From Atopsyche davidsoni (Eukaryota > Arthropoda > Insecta > Trichoptera > Hydrobiosidae), in NCBI GenBank assembly GCA_022113835.1, contig JAILWY010000005.1, forward strand, positions 1,878,501 through 1,942,500: 64,000 nt of DNA, read 5' to 3'. This document shows positions 48,401-63,404 of this stretch, piece after piece. Made by a program: the position numbers and the translations under genes. Below the pieces are notes generated by a model. It worked only from the letters and a program-made list of their open reading frames with translations. It did no database searches and had not been told where the DNA came from. Every line of letters starts with the position of its first letter. The first letter of the stretch is position 1.

Positions 48401-48853
48401 CACATCGATTTCACACTACATATTATAATTCTAATTATTCTTCTATCTCAGAGTCGCTGTGTTTGAATTGAATACAAAACTTCACAAATTTTTTCGTAAT
48501 TTTATGTGCGAAAAGATATTCTTTAGCATATTGTATATTTTTCTAAGTTAAGCCATAAGCTTGTGAACGTATTATAAAGTTCTTTTTCCGGTGACGGCTG
48601 GCACAGGATTTCGAGCTTATACGATAATGTATGAGGAGGCTTAGACGATGACAGCCACTTAACAGGAGGTGTGCGCCACGTGTCACACAGCCCGGAGACT
48701 GAAAAAACCGGAGATTAGCGCCGATAAACCGAAAAAGTGGCAAAGCACTCTCCTTGGCGGACAAAAGCTCGCTCCGGGGAACGGATTTTATATTTTCTAT
48801 AAACTTCATACATTGGACGCACTTCAAATCTAAAAATTTGCTTAAATCTAATT
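45490..48853. other. gene-free stretch with GC-richer islands
   Basis: Islands at about 45520-45760, 45990-46200, 46680-46900 and 48560-48800. Frames over them occur on both strands without domains. A short (AT)n tract lies at 47621-47637. The 104-codon plus frame 47012-47326 is low-complexity and hydrophobic, and I do not regard it as a gene. Confidence 0.4.
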
Positions 48854-49000
48854 TTGATAATTATTAAGTACATTTTTTCAAATATTGAAAATTGATTAAA
48901 GAAACTCTTAAAAAAATATCACCGTGATTTGTGTGGGTTTTTCTAAGAGTTTCTTTAATCAATTTTCAATATTTGAAAAAATGTACTTAATCATTATCAA
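48854..49000. mobile_element. fold-back MITE, copy 1
   Basis: A 57-nt left arm (48854-48910) is the reverse complement of the right arm (48944-49000) with one mismatch, separated by 33 nt. The inner left arm and spacer (AAAGAAACTCTTAAAAAAAT, then ATCACCGTGATTTGTGTGGG) recur in the element at 58986-59206. Outer arms are also alignable to that copy but much more diverged. No coding capacity. Confidence 0.8.
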
Positions 49001-52000
49001 TCAATAAAAACTGTATAGGCAAAATCGTACTTCCTGTGAGACGGTCTTCACAAAAATCAATAATATAAATCTAATTTTGTTCAAAAATAGCAACAAGGAA
49101 AGGATACATCAAAGTAAGTTTTATTCCAAAAACTAGAGACGTAAACTTTGCGTATGCAGGTGAAATAAGATTTTATTGACAACATTCATGAAATTACCGT
49201 TTTCAATAATGTCTAAAATAAATAATCCATTTTTGGTTAACAACATTAATTGAATAATAAATAAATATATTTAATAGCTGTTTATATTGTTCCTTGTCAA
49301 AATACAAGTACATAATAATAATAAAAAATATATTTCGCTATAGTATTTCGAAAGAGGAAGTTCTCGTGTTATCTCACAAATGTTATTTAAATCCAAAACG
49401 CCAATGTTATGTAAAGTTTTTATTTAATTTTGCACATAATCGTAACAATCAAAAATATTTTGAACGTGTAGTTAAAAGTCACGTGGTTATGAGGTTTCCA
49501 AAAATCTGCCTCTAGGGTGTTCTTCAAAAGCGAAAAGTGCTGCCATCTCATAAATTTAAGTAATTTACCATAATGTTGTATCCTTATACATAGAATTACT
49601 ATTTTTCGTACTACGCCACCTCAAATGCAACTTTACCAAGCCGACACACCCGCTGCAAGAATTCAATTTAAGTTTCAAATCCTCAGGGGTGTTGTAACAT
49701 ATTTCAATAACTTCTCTTAATTAAGCCCGAGCAAACTTTCTGCTGCAGTTTATTTTATTTGCTCGAAATGTAAATGGCCAAACAATTCCTGTGCCTTTAT
49801 AGCGAAACTTTCTTTAATTTTCCACGTGTTGTCTTCGCAATCTAAGTCAGAGGCGCGCAAGTTGGCAAAAAACCATTAAAGCAAACAATATGTGAGAATT
49901 AAAACTTTTGACTCCAATTCTATGTTACATTTTCTTTTGTTTAATTAAATAGAAGATTTATACTCATTGTGTATGTAGTACTGATAAACGTGAAAATAGG
50001 TAAATTATTTTTATTAAATTTGACTACTAAATTAGATTGACAAAATATATAATTTAAAATAAAAACAACCAAAGTATCACCCATTAAATAAATACTAAAA
50101 AAATATTTAATATTTATTTAAAACGTCATCTGTTTATATAGACATGACATAAATGAGACTTACGAGTGGAAACTTAGTTTTGACTGTTTTACAATAAATC
50201 GTTAGCAAGCAAAGCAACATGTAAAACTACTAATGTAACTCGTTCACAGATGGTGCTTTTTAATAATAAAAAAAAATATTGTTCCTAAAAATACTTTTAT
50301 TTTTAATTTGTTGCAAAATTAAATTTAAATCTAAAAATAAACAAGTATTACGATCATTCTAAAACATACTAAAAAATACATCTTGTTGCTCAATAGATTT
50401 AATAAAACTGTCATCTGTCTGTGGCCATCTAAACAAATAACATTGAAGTTGTAAAATTTGTTGTTATAATATTTTATCAAAAATGACATATAATCTATTT
50501 GTTTGGGCCCTAAAAATGAAATATATATAAATTTTTTTAATATTTTGTCCAGATTTAAGCAATTATAGGTTAAGGAAAATTAGAAAATACATATTTGTTA
50601 AAATTTAACACCATCTGTGAGTGTATCATAAAACTTTTTTTAATTATCAAGAATTGTGGCCGTTAAGAGGGAATGAGGAGTTATTCTGATTTATAAATCT
50701 CATTCAAACTGCATCTTTTATTTGAATAAGTTAAAAATGAATTAAGAAGAATTTTCAGCCCACTTCGGTCTTACGCAAAAATAAAAGAGTGCCTTTATTC
50801 TGGAACTTGAATATCATAAGATAATTGTGCAGAGTATTTATTTTGAGAAGACTCGTTTCGTAATAAATATTGTTATAAATATATTTTTTTATACAATTAG
50901 GTACTTAATAAACAGAGTAGGATTCATATAATATAAAAATGATAGGTATGGGGGTAATTTATTTTTCAAAAGATATTTTCCTAGCGGCATTAAAATAAAC
51001 TAAATAATTAATAAAAGTTGTTTAAAAAATTTCATAGATGGGGTATAAAAAATATTTTAAAAACTACTATTTAATAAATATACGTTATTGTGTTTGGGTT
51101 TTATTTGACATTTTTTAATGAATACGCTTTTTTAGTGTATTCATTATTATTACAGAAAGTCTTACTGAATTACCAATGAATACACTATATGTAATCAATT
51201 TTTATTTTAGTAAGGGTTACTTTGGACATTATAAATATTTTATAAAAAATATTTAGTTATTTCAGCTAAGAATTTCCCGTGTAGAAATTCTTTTGTGATC
51301 AGAATCTCTTGACGTATATTTTTGCTAAGTAAATGTATTCTCTAATGAGAAAGTCATTTTTGTCCCGAACAATAATAAACGACTTCAAACAAAAACGTCA
51401 CTCGGAAATGCAGACGGCGGAAATACGAAAATGATCTGCAAGGCAAACAAGCGGGCTTTATCCATTTATTTGATAAATTTCTAAGTGCAGTGCAAATATT
51501 TTCCTTTCGTGAAACCTCCGTTGCCACTTTGGGGACTCTATTTGGGGTAACCATGCGATAGACAGATATGGGATTTTTGCCTTGTGAAATCATGATCATG
51601 ACACATATGGCACATTAAATTGCGACATCATAATAACCAATTACTTAAAAGTTAACAAAAATTAAATGCTTATATTTTGGGTGCTTAATCGTGTCAATTG
51701 ATGTTTTAATATGAATTAAAATATATATAAAATTAATCAAATCTTAACACTCGTAAAAATATATTAAATTGTCAAGTTCTTGAATAAGTGAATTAATAAA
51801 ATTTTGATGCGCACATTTTTTTCAGGTGATTTTTACAAGGGATTATCCTCTCCAGCGTAATTTTTGGTCACCCGAACTACAATAGTAATGGCGTCTCGGT
51901 CCGCCATTGTTTTTTCCAGAAGCGCGGGAAAATAATGTGACGCGACTGTTGCGGGGGGAGGGGGACTTTATTTATTTATACAAGATTTCTTAGGGTTTTA

Positions 52001-52550
52001 TTGATATTTTTACAGTCAAGATGGCACCGAGGAAAAAATGTTAGCTTTTTAACAGGCGTAAAGTTTGTATTTCACAGAATAATATTGGAGCAAATGAATT
52101 CGGGAAGCGATGAAAAATTTATTTTAATAATTGCTTCTTGGAGTGCTTTCTTTATACCGACTGGAAAAATAAAAATTAAAAATATCCACAGTGAAATTAA
52201 TTTCTTCCTATAAGAATCGTATGATATTTTGAACATGGTTTACATATATACTTATCTTCATTTATAAATAGTATGTTTAGTAACAAATGGCAAGTATACC
52301 GCATCATATTTAATAACATAGCGTCCGTTATTTTAGATTAGGACGCATAAAAACTAATTCTTTCGATAAACATTCTTTAACAAGTTAATATCAACGCATG
52401 CCCCCGAAACCATAATTGCCTTATTGCAAATTACATCCTGCAAAACCTTATTAGGAAAAAAAAAAAAAACAAAACAAAACAAACAGGAAATAGTTATAAA
52501 ATAAAGGAAGAAAGATGAGAAAAAACGCACGGAAGGCTTTTTAAGGCAAG
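49001..52550. other. AT-rich gene-free stretch
   Basis: No gene recognised. Patches with higher GC at 51360-51570 (81-codon minus frame, no domain) and 51830-51970 (contains GTCCGCCATTG and a G-rich run near 51950). An oligo-A tract followed by AAAAC repeats lies at about 52455-52490. Confidence 0.45.
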
Positions 52551-52780
52551 AATATTACCCGCCCGTAAAACATACGCAAAAAACATAATGAAAACCGCGA
52601 ATAGGGGTGAGAGACTGGGAAGGGCGGGACTCTCTGCTCGCGGGGTAATTTCTCATATCTGGTCTGTATAAATACAGCCAGTTTTTTTTAATAACGCGGC
52701 TGGCGTATTAGTCAGATATCCGGAGTGCAGTCGTGTGCATCGACGTGGGATGCACCCTCAGTAACTACATAAAAAAAACA
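52551..52780 (+). promoter_or_regulatory. GC-rich island with TATA-like element
   Basis: A GC-rich block containing CTGTATAAATACAG (TATAAATA at 52667-52674) and, about 47 bp downstream, a TCAG at 52713-52716. That distance is longer than the usual 30 bp between TATA box and start, so the initiator match is weak. No coding frame follows. Promoter or enhancer; low certainty. Confidence 0.2.
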
Positions 52781-52918
52781 CCCCTCTGACTTACTGACCT
52801 GCGAGAATGGCTACGCCATTTTTTCAGTATTCAACTTATTTTTTTATAATTACGTCTATTTTACAAATGTTATAGTATTTATTGTTGGGTATTTATTACT
52901 AAACTATATGTAATTATT

Positions 52919-55621
<2,703 letters not shown>

Positions 55622-55665
55622 TTCAACGTAAAAGGTTGGCTAAACCGGTCACCAATAAATTACAT
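55622..55665 (-). repeat. Penelope-like repeat family B fragment
   Basis: TTTGATAATTTCAACGTAAA, AGGTTGGCTAAACCGGTCAC and CAATAAA match the hairpin region of the 44230 copy, with the stem partly broken (TTCAAC against GTTGGC) and GAAA changed to TAAA. A short, old relic. Confidence 0.55.
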
Positions 55666-56429
55666 CGAAATTACGAATTAAGATGACATAGCTCAGTACT
55701 TAGCAACGTTAATATTTTTTTTCCACTTCACGATAAATTATGAATTAAATGTACCAATTTTCATTAGATTGATAAAAATTGTTTTTTTAAAAATGAAACA
55801 CGTTATCAAAATACGTAATAAAATATTAAGATTAATGAAATAAACTAATCTCTCAATTTTAAAAATCTCTTATAGAAATAGTAAATATATTAAGCCACAA
55901 GTAGTTCATCATCGTTAATGTATGTAACATTCCATATAATATTGTCTAGTTAGGGTCGCCACCCCCATTAGCTAATGAAGTCTCGTTGTCCGTCACCCTC
56001 CGCCCTTTACCCTCGAAGCCTCCCTCGACACCATGGACATCGGACGCCAGACTCGGCCTCGTCAATTACTTTCACATCTTGTGAACCTAGGCAGTAAGCT
56101 TTTTTCAATTATTGTATAGTTATAATAATAATTAAAAATATATCAAACTGGCGTCTTCCCAAACAGACGTGGTTGGCATCATCATCATGGATTAAAACTA
56201 GGATAAGTATAAGTATTAAAACACTTAAGAAAATAGTACATGTTCCAACTATCAAACGTGGACACAAAATGGTCAACGAAACAGCAAAATTAGCAAAGGA
56301 GATTTCTTTCGGTTGTATTTATTCAAACAAGTCACGCTGTGACGTCGTGAAATCGGCAGTGTTATCAGAGATTCGCTGATATAATGAAATACTTTTTTCT
56401 CTCAGTGTCAAAGCTTAAATAGTGTACAT
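55666..56429. other. AT-rich gene-free stretch with one island
   Basis: A GC-richer patch at 55945-56090 with no recognised content; otherwise AT-rich DNA and a short frame (56173-56379) without motifs. Confidence 0.45.
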
Positions 56430-56730
56430 CAGTACGGGATTAATCAATTCTCCGGGTGACGTGAAATGTTAGCAACATTCCTGTGGTTAAATCAGCTGGA
56501 TGATTATCAAATCCGATAAATAATTCTACGGGCTATTTTACTCTCGGATTAAGTGCTTTTTTGTTAGAGGCGGTGAAGCCGCGGCCTGTCATTCGTCCAT
56601 AATAAATTCAATCTGGTGTTGGCTTGATTACCGGGCCTTAGTCACTTGACAGTCTAAATAATCGAATTAGTACTTAAGGCCAGGCCAGGAGCTGCCGCGT
56701 CTCTTGGTATCAATTCCGTTTATGTCACAT
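56430..56730. promoter_or_regulatory. candidate regulatory island
   Basis: A balanced-GC, non-repetitive block closed to coding. It includes TGACGTGA, a Runt-type TGTGGTTAA (about 56481-56489), GGATGATTATC, CCATAATAAA, TTGATTACCGGG and TCGAATTAGTACTTAAGG. The motif mix is typical of insect enhancers but not diagnostic. Confidence 0.27.
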
Positions 56731-58985
56731 TATAATGGCCCTTTGCTCCCGATGCCAGTGGTTCTTAACTATAATTAAATAAACATCTTCTATATCCAGC
56801 CCACACTCCACAGTTATCACCACCAGTTACCATAACCAGTTGAGTTTAGTTAAATCATCAAAGCATATTATTTCGATTGTCTCGAAGATGAGTGCTCGAA
56901 TCCCACCGGTGTCGTGAAAAAATTGTTCACGGATATTTCTCATCGTTTTTTTTTGTGAATCGATCAGCTAAATATTGAATACCAAATTTATGAATACAAT
57001 TTTGGAATAAATAGTTTATGGATGAAATCGATCCGGAAAATTAAAAATCTTTGTGAAAACATTCGGAACTTTCGAATGCCAAGCTTGCTTTTAGTATTTC
57101 CTTCAATCAGACTTCGAAAACTTAGAGTTCTCCATATGTATAAAAATATTTTTCGATTTAACCGCTGACTCATGTCCCGTAAATATTTAAACAGTGCGGA
57201 CCACATTTTTGCATCTCGATTTATTATATAAAGTAGAGAATACAATAATTACAACACCAAAGCAATATACGTGCTTATTGCTGCGTTTATTATTGTTATA
57301 AATATAATCCAATTTAGGATTAAGCATAAACTGTTAGTGGCGAGTGGCCTAATATGCTGGCAAAGCTCGCCGACATAAAGAGAAGTTATTTATAACTGAA
57401 TTCCACGAATCGATAACACCATAATTTTTATTTTTATATGCATTCGAAGGCTTCCACACAAAGCATTTAATGAATTTATTGTTTCGTTCATTTAAACTTG
57501 TTGGCTTTATTATAACTAATAAACCTTTTAATGCCGAAGTTTATGGTGATTTTAAATGCGAGGTTGCATCCAAATAAACAGCTATCCCAGTGTGAGAATA
57601 TTCAAATAATTATTGAGTAATATTATTTTACTGGATTTAATTGCATAGTGGGTGTTAATTGAAGAGAAAATATACTTATATAAACATGAATTATAAATTT
57701 TGGTATTATTTGAGTCATTTTGCAGGCACTTGAATAAAAACAGTTTTTAACAGGTGTAATTTACTTTTGACATAGCAAATTATATTTTTTTATCTAAATT
57801 ATAGGAGTAAATTAAGGTTTTTTTGTAATTAATGTACACTTGCATAAGTTTTTTTTTTTTGTGTCGTTTGATCGAGGTTGGTCCGATATAATTAGGAATT
57901 CGTTGATACTCAATTTTCTAAATTCCACTTAAGAGTGGAAATAACAAAATGAAGAATGATGAATTAACATTTTACTTATTTAAAAATGAATTGAAGTTTA
58001 CTTTTTAATATTGATACAATATCTATTCACAAGGTTCTCATCCCTTCAGCATGGCTGGGGTGCCACGCCAGAGGCAGGCAAGCTGTCATGGGAATGACGG
58101 GTTTACTCCTGATGGGACGTCATATTATACGAGTAGTGGAAATGTGAATGGAGACATGAAAAAGATTTCAAGATTAAATAGTTAATAAAATATGTATTCC
58201 TACAAAAACACTTGAATTTTTATTTACAATGAGTATCAACATAAATATTTGAAAATGTATTAAAACAAACTGATACTTTTGTTGCATTTTACAACACATG
58301 ATAAATACATTTTTGCTATTTGTTATCAGCTAAATAGTGATATTAAGATCAAAGGTCATAAGTAGGTTGCATAAATTCAATGTCGAATGAAATTTTACAA
58401 CTTGTAGAAAACTCTGGAGTATTTTTTTGTAAAACAACATAATAGAATAGTTCATCGTTTTATTATGATAAATGGTGTTGTTTTCAGTTTAAGTCGCGTT
58501 ATAAATTTAAAAACGTGCAATTTATTTTCTGATAAGCTTCATTAGATATTCACACTCCCTCCCCGGTATCCGGTCCAATACACTTCACGACTAAGGTATA
58601 TCAGCAATATGCATGGAAACAAGTCACACTGGGACTCGAACTTGATTACCCTGGGCTGCGGGGGGCTGCTGTCAGGCTGATGTTCAGCCAGGGTGACACG
58701 TGATGCCACGTGGTGGGGCCCGCCTCGGCCTGGGAGAGCTCGGGGATGTTTCAAAATATATTTTACGTAAATTTAGAGGACAGCGTGCATTTAATTCCTT
58801 ACTCAATTTTTAGACAACTCAGATTGTGTTGCGTGAACAAAATGCATTTCATTCCAACATCTGAACATGTAAACATCAAAATATGTTATCTCACATTTAC
58901 TCAACCTTAATTCGTGTATGTCTATTGTTGAGTTGAACGTCAATCTAATGCGTATTTATTACCAATTACAGGTTTATATTATTTA
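56731..58985. other. AT-rich gene-free stretch with small islands
   Basis: No gene recognised. GC-richer patches lie at 58030-58130 and 58550-58750; the latter has a 70-codon minus frame (58542-58754) without domain. A B-box-like GTTCGAGTCCC lies on the minus strand near 58630, but the flanks do not pair as a T arm. Confidence 0.45.
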
Positions 58986-59206
58986 CTAATATAATTAAGC
59001 ACATTAGTTCACACATAGAAGATGATTTTTAAAGAAATTCTCAGAAGAATATCATCGTGATTTGTGTGGGATTTGAACACACATCCCCGATGATACAACA
59101 CAAACCACGATGATATTTTTCACAACACAAATCACGATGATATTTTTCTGCGAATTTCTTTAAAAGTCATCTTCTATGTGTGAACTAATGTGCCCAATTA
59201 TATTAG
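58986..59206. mobile_element. fold-back MITE, copy 2
   Basis: 82-nt arms (58986-59067 and 59125-59206) are reverse complements with five mismatches. The 57-nt centre contains GTGGGATTTGAACACACATC (minus strand GTGTTCAAATCCC, B-box-like) and a further inverted ATCATCGTGGTTTGTGTT-type repeat. It shares the inner arm with 48854-49000. It lies about 185 bp before the mariner pseudogene and may be an independent insertion. Origin from a tRNA-derived SINE that folded back is possible but unproven. Confidence 0.8.
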
Positions 59207-59390
59207 CAACCTTAATTCATATATCAGTCGTGTACATTAATTTAAAGGATTTTCTAAGAGATGGTGTTACTAGTATTGAATTGCATCAGGTTTTAACTAA
59301 CTTAATTGTGAAGCGTCATTATTGCGCTTTATTTTTCAGTATATGTCATATCGCTGAAAGGTATACACCATTTTTTTTTGAGCTCTCAAC

Positions 59391-60068
59391 ATGTCAACTT
59401 TTGTACCAACAAAACGCAATTTGTGGGAAGCTTTACTTTTCTGTTTCAATTGGAAGATAAAAGCACCTGAAATTAACCGATTGCTGTGTGAAGTTTATGG
59501 TGAACATGCTCCATCGCAAGAAACGTGTGAAAACTGGTTTCGACGCTTTAACAATGGTGATTTCGATGTGGATGACAAAGAACGTCCAGGCCAACCAAAA
59601 AACATCCAAATATTCATGGCGCCAAGGTAATGCTGTGTAGTTGGTGGGATCAGAAGGGTGTCATCCACTATGAGCTGCAACCAGGCCAAACTATCACGGG
59701 CGAGTCCTACAGACAACAATTGATGCGTTTGAAGCGAGTATTGGCAGAAAAACGGCCAGAATATGCGACCAGGCACGAGTCTGTAATTTTTTATCATGAC
59801 AATGCTCGACCACATGTTGCTAAACCGGTTAAAACATATTTGGAAAACAGTGGATGGGAAGTTCTACCTCACCCGCCTTATAGCCCAGACCTTGCCCTTT
59901 CCGACTACTACTTGTTTCGATCGATACAGAATGCCCTTTCTGGAATACGCTTCACATCTGAACAGGGTATCAAAAGTTGGCTTGATTCTTTCATGGCTTC
60001 AAAAGACGAACAGTTCTTTTCTATTGAACGTGAAATTTGTGGCTAGCGATGGACAATACTTTGAATAG
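59391..60068 (+). pseudogene. mariner transposase pseudogene (internal deletion)
   Basis: The first part (59391-59620) starts MSTFVPTKRNLWEALLF and has the mariner N-terminal helix-turn-helix, including APEINRLLCEVYGEHAPSQE and CENWFRRFNNGDF. Just after GQPKN the frame breaks. The sequence resumes in another frame with NIHGAKVMLCSWWDQKG and runs to 60046 with HDNARPHVAKPVK and PPYSPDLALSDYYLF. These hold the second and third catalytic Asp, 34 residues apart, the DD34D signature of mariner. The missing central block contains the first catalytic Asp. A last frameshift separates the ending VASDGQYFE and stop (60066-60068). About one third of the normal 345 or so residues is lost, so it cannot be active. 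I could not define terminal repeats with confidence. Confidence 0.92.
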
Positions 60069-61002
60069 AATATATTGTACCAATTTTTTATAATAAAACT
60101 GAAATTTCACGAAAAAAATCCTTAAGATATATTTAATGAAAGTGTTCATGACATAATTAATATGTTTGGTAATTACGATTATTTCAAAGCTATATTCAAG
60201 AGCAAACGTGAAAACTACTGAACTACGGAAAGGTTCAAAACGTGTTTAAAATGGTTAATAACTGACTTAATAACCTGTAGTAAAAGATCCTATTCCACTA
60301 TAAGTGAGTTAGTATAATGAGGGGCGCAACTCCCCGAGAGCCTGCGCCCCGTGGCTTAGCGACGCCTTTCAGCCGCACAACACAGCCATCGATGCCTTTC
60401 TGTCATCAATAAACGTTATATTATACAACTTATCGTTAAGACAATCGGCGCAATAAACAACCCTCGTCTACTTTAATATTTAAATTACATTTACATAAAG
60501 TTAAGCGATGTAAAAATCTCATTATCACTCGACAAGTATTATTTTTATCTTTTTCACCCATGTAAAGTAAATTACACACATCCGTAATTAATCAGTCACT
60601 TAAGATATTTTTTTTAAATATTTTAATTGCATATTCGACAGGATTACAAAGTTTATGTATCAACTTCAATTTTGTGCCAGTTTACGTAATATTAATACAT
60701 ATTTCACATTTATCATTTATTAGCACATTCTATATTTTACAAACTCGCTCGTGTAAAGGCAAGTGAAGTTGAATTCGAGCCGTCCGAGATGCTCGAAAAA
60801 GTGATGGAAAACGCAGCAAAAAGGCCATATTTTGCTTTGGCCAATAAAGGTGGCCACTTGATTGATGTTGTATTCATAAACTTATTAAAATAAATTATAA
60901 AGGGCAAAATTAAATTAAAATTCTTCACATATAGAAAACGGTTGCTTTTTTAAAAATATTATTTATTATTCACACACCGACATAAAATATGGCGCACCTG
61001 TA
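60069..61002. other. AT-rich gene-free stretch
   Basis: A GC-richer patch at 60310-60400 and a 63-codon minus frame (60737-60928) without domain. Nothing else recognised. Confidence 0.45.
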
Positions 61003-61505
61003 CATATAGGGTGTCAAAACAGAGTATCGGGTATTTGTTAGTTCAGTAAAACAAAAACTACTGGTAATCAAGTTTTTTTTTATTGTTGATTATAAGAATA
61101 CAAAATAGAAAATTATTTTAAACAGATGATGTTATCCAAATGGTGACCGTAACGCTGCTGACACATAGCCCTCGATATTGCTTCCATTTCTGACCTGGTG
61201 TTTTGTTTCAATTCCGTTAGGTTCGTCGGATTATTTTTAAGGTATCCCCATACGAAATAGTTATGAGGGCTAAGTTCGGGGCTTCTGGGAGGCCAGTTGA
61301 TGTTACCTCTACGTCAAAATGACCTTATTCGGAAATAATTCGTTAACAGTTTCAATAGATTGATTGGATGTATGGCAAGTGTGAAACCACGTTCTTGAGT
61401 TGAAACCTTGAAACTCCAGCAACTCTGGGCCCAAAAATTTTCGCAGCATATCGCAATAACGGTCACTATTCACATTCACCCGATACTCTTTTTGGAAACC
61501 CTATG
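61003..61505 (-). mobile_element. Tc1/mariner deletion derivative, copy 3
   Basis: Flanked by TA at 61001-61002 and 61506-61507. It carries the same terminal repeats (GGGTGTCAAAACAGAGTATC at the left; GGGTTTCCAAAAAGAGTATC reverse-complemented at the right). Minus-strand transposase remains match copies 1 and 2. Compared with copy 2 it has an in-frame loss of 15 nt, removing SRVYK after the LK of the conserved C-terminal block, and keeps the Lys codon that is a stop in copy 2. Confidence 0.85.
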
Positions 61506-63324
61506 TATTCAGCCCTGCAATGACGCGTGCATTCCGCCTCTTGATTACAATACAAATACATAAACATTTCGAACACCAGTCAGAGCTTCAATCAGGTGTC
61601 AAATCTTCAATCATAACCAACGAACCTGCCTGGTCGGGGACACGCGCTGCGGCCGTAACGACCCGACCACATCTGACCGTGAATGCCCCCCCCGGGGACC
61701 CCCGTGGTCCCCGACACCGCGGGTCCCCGGGGCCCCGTCAGGCGCGCGGACCCCCTCGGTTAGGGTTCGATTATCGGCTGAGGTACTAATCTAAAGTCAA
61801 AAGATCAATTTGTAATATTTGAACTTTTTTTATTCGATCCATTTGTGTATTGAAATTCGTATCGAATGTCCAACATCGATTATCGATCGGTTTGATTTAT
61901 TTTTATTGGTATCATTTATCATGTTCTTGAATTAACATTTGATTTGTTTTTGTTTGATAACGTTGCATGTATGATTACATTTTGTGTTGTTTGATTTGAA
62001 TTTCGTCACTACAAAATATTTTTTTGATTCCTCCGATGTGAACGATGCACAACTTTGAGGTTAGAAACCTTCAATTTTAACTTTAAAAAACTTTAGTAAT
62101 ATTGTGAATGTGTAAAAAAATGCGCCGATTACAAATAAAATCTTGATCTATGGAGATTTGAAAGCACCTGTGCTTACTTAAGGAGATTAAATTATCTTAA
62201 ATGAAAGCACTTTGAATAAACTTCTATGTAAACTCATAGTTCTAAAGATGCCAGGGACAAGTCGATTCTGGGTCTGTACATTATAATTAATTCAGAAAAT
62301 AGGACATATTTTTTTCTGGTCTCTGATTGAACAAAAGTTTTTAGAGCATTTACATTATATTAAGTACTAAAATTATCCTTAGAAGATTACGAACATTTAC
62401 ATAAAACTAGAAACCCACTGAAAAACAAAAGTGTTCACAATCAAAAATATTTATGATCTCCCAGGCAATGTATTATTCATGTTGATGTTGAAAAATATTG
62501 GTCGCGTAGATGTGTATGTTTTTTTTTTATTTCATTAACATAATCTTCGCCCACTTTTGATTTTTGCCGGTAATGAACTTTTTCATTAACGTCTAGCTGT
62601 TAAAAATACACATTCAGATGTGCGTGGGTCGAATAACCGAAATAATATGTTAAAAAATTAAGCGATAATCAGCATGATTGACGGCGAACACGTATTTACA
62701 CGTAAAAACTAATTTAGAGAAAAAATCAACCGTCTCGGCCCACGCCGGCGAGGGAACCGCCGGGAGAGAGTAATCATTATAAATTAATAATTTATTATTG
62801 AAATCTTACACATCGCCCGAGCATTATGTAGCAGTGTCAGAGAAAACACGTTATTATTGTCGTTACCTAAAAAGACTTTGATAACTCCCACTCGACGCTG
62901 GGGATTATATCAAAGTAAATTATGAGAATTTTTGAAGATTAGGTAATTAAAAATTACCAAATACGATACTGCGTTTCAGGGTTGGCCTAAAGAATTCAAA
63001 ATTTTTAAAGAAAATAATTCAAGCAATAAAACTTTTTAGTATAAACTAATCTAAATTTTTCGCAAGGTTAAATCGGTCCATGAAACAAACAGACTTGCAT
63101 ATAACGCTTGAATATTGGTTTTTACAATGATCAAATATCATATTGTGTTTCAGAGCTGAGATTACGCATTGGATAAATATATTGAACATGGATATTTTGA
63201 AAATATTAATATCTTACGGATCCTCTAGTCATCGTTGGAAGACGAAATAAACTGGTTTGTATTTTAGATAAGCATGACAATGAGTTTTTTATAAAGGTAT
63301 ATTGATTTTTAAAAAATAATTAAT
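61506..63324. other. gene-free stretch with one very GC-rich island
   Basis: The block 61620-61760 is the most GC-rich of the window, dense in CpG and CCCCGGGG-type palindromes. It is open on the plus strand (61520-61789) only because stops are rare there. A smaller GC patch at 62730-62775 (CCCACGCCGGCGAGGG). The rest is AT-rich. Confidence 0.45.
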
Positions 63325-63404
63325 TGTCTATATTTTTATTTTAACCTATGAAGGTTAAAATAAAAATATAGACATATTATCCTCTGTAATGATACAGAGG
63401 ATAA
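63325..63404. repeat. two adjacent perfect hairpins
   Basis: Hairpin 1 (63325-63374) has a 23-bp perfect stem, AT-rich, around the loop ATGA. Hairpin 2 (63377-63404) has a 12-bp perfect stem TTATCCTCTGTA around the loop ATGA, two bases later. The second stem sequence TACAGAGGATAA also occurs singly at about 54183-54194. Confidence 0.85.

Noticed and set aside
52667..52716. Canonical TATA plus initiator promoter
   Set aside because: The spacing of about 47 bp is too long; kept only as a weak candidate island.
58625..58660. tRNA-like B box (GTTCGAGTCCC) on the minus strand
   Set aside because: The bases around the loop do not form a T stem and no acceptor or anticodon arm can be drawn.
59391..60068. 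Functional mariner transposase or domesticated SETMAR-like gene
   Set aside because: The first catalytic Asp and the central block are deleted, and at least two frame breaks are present.
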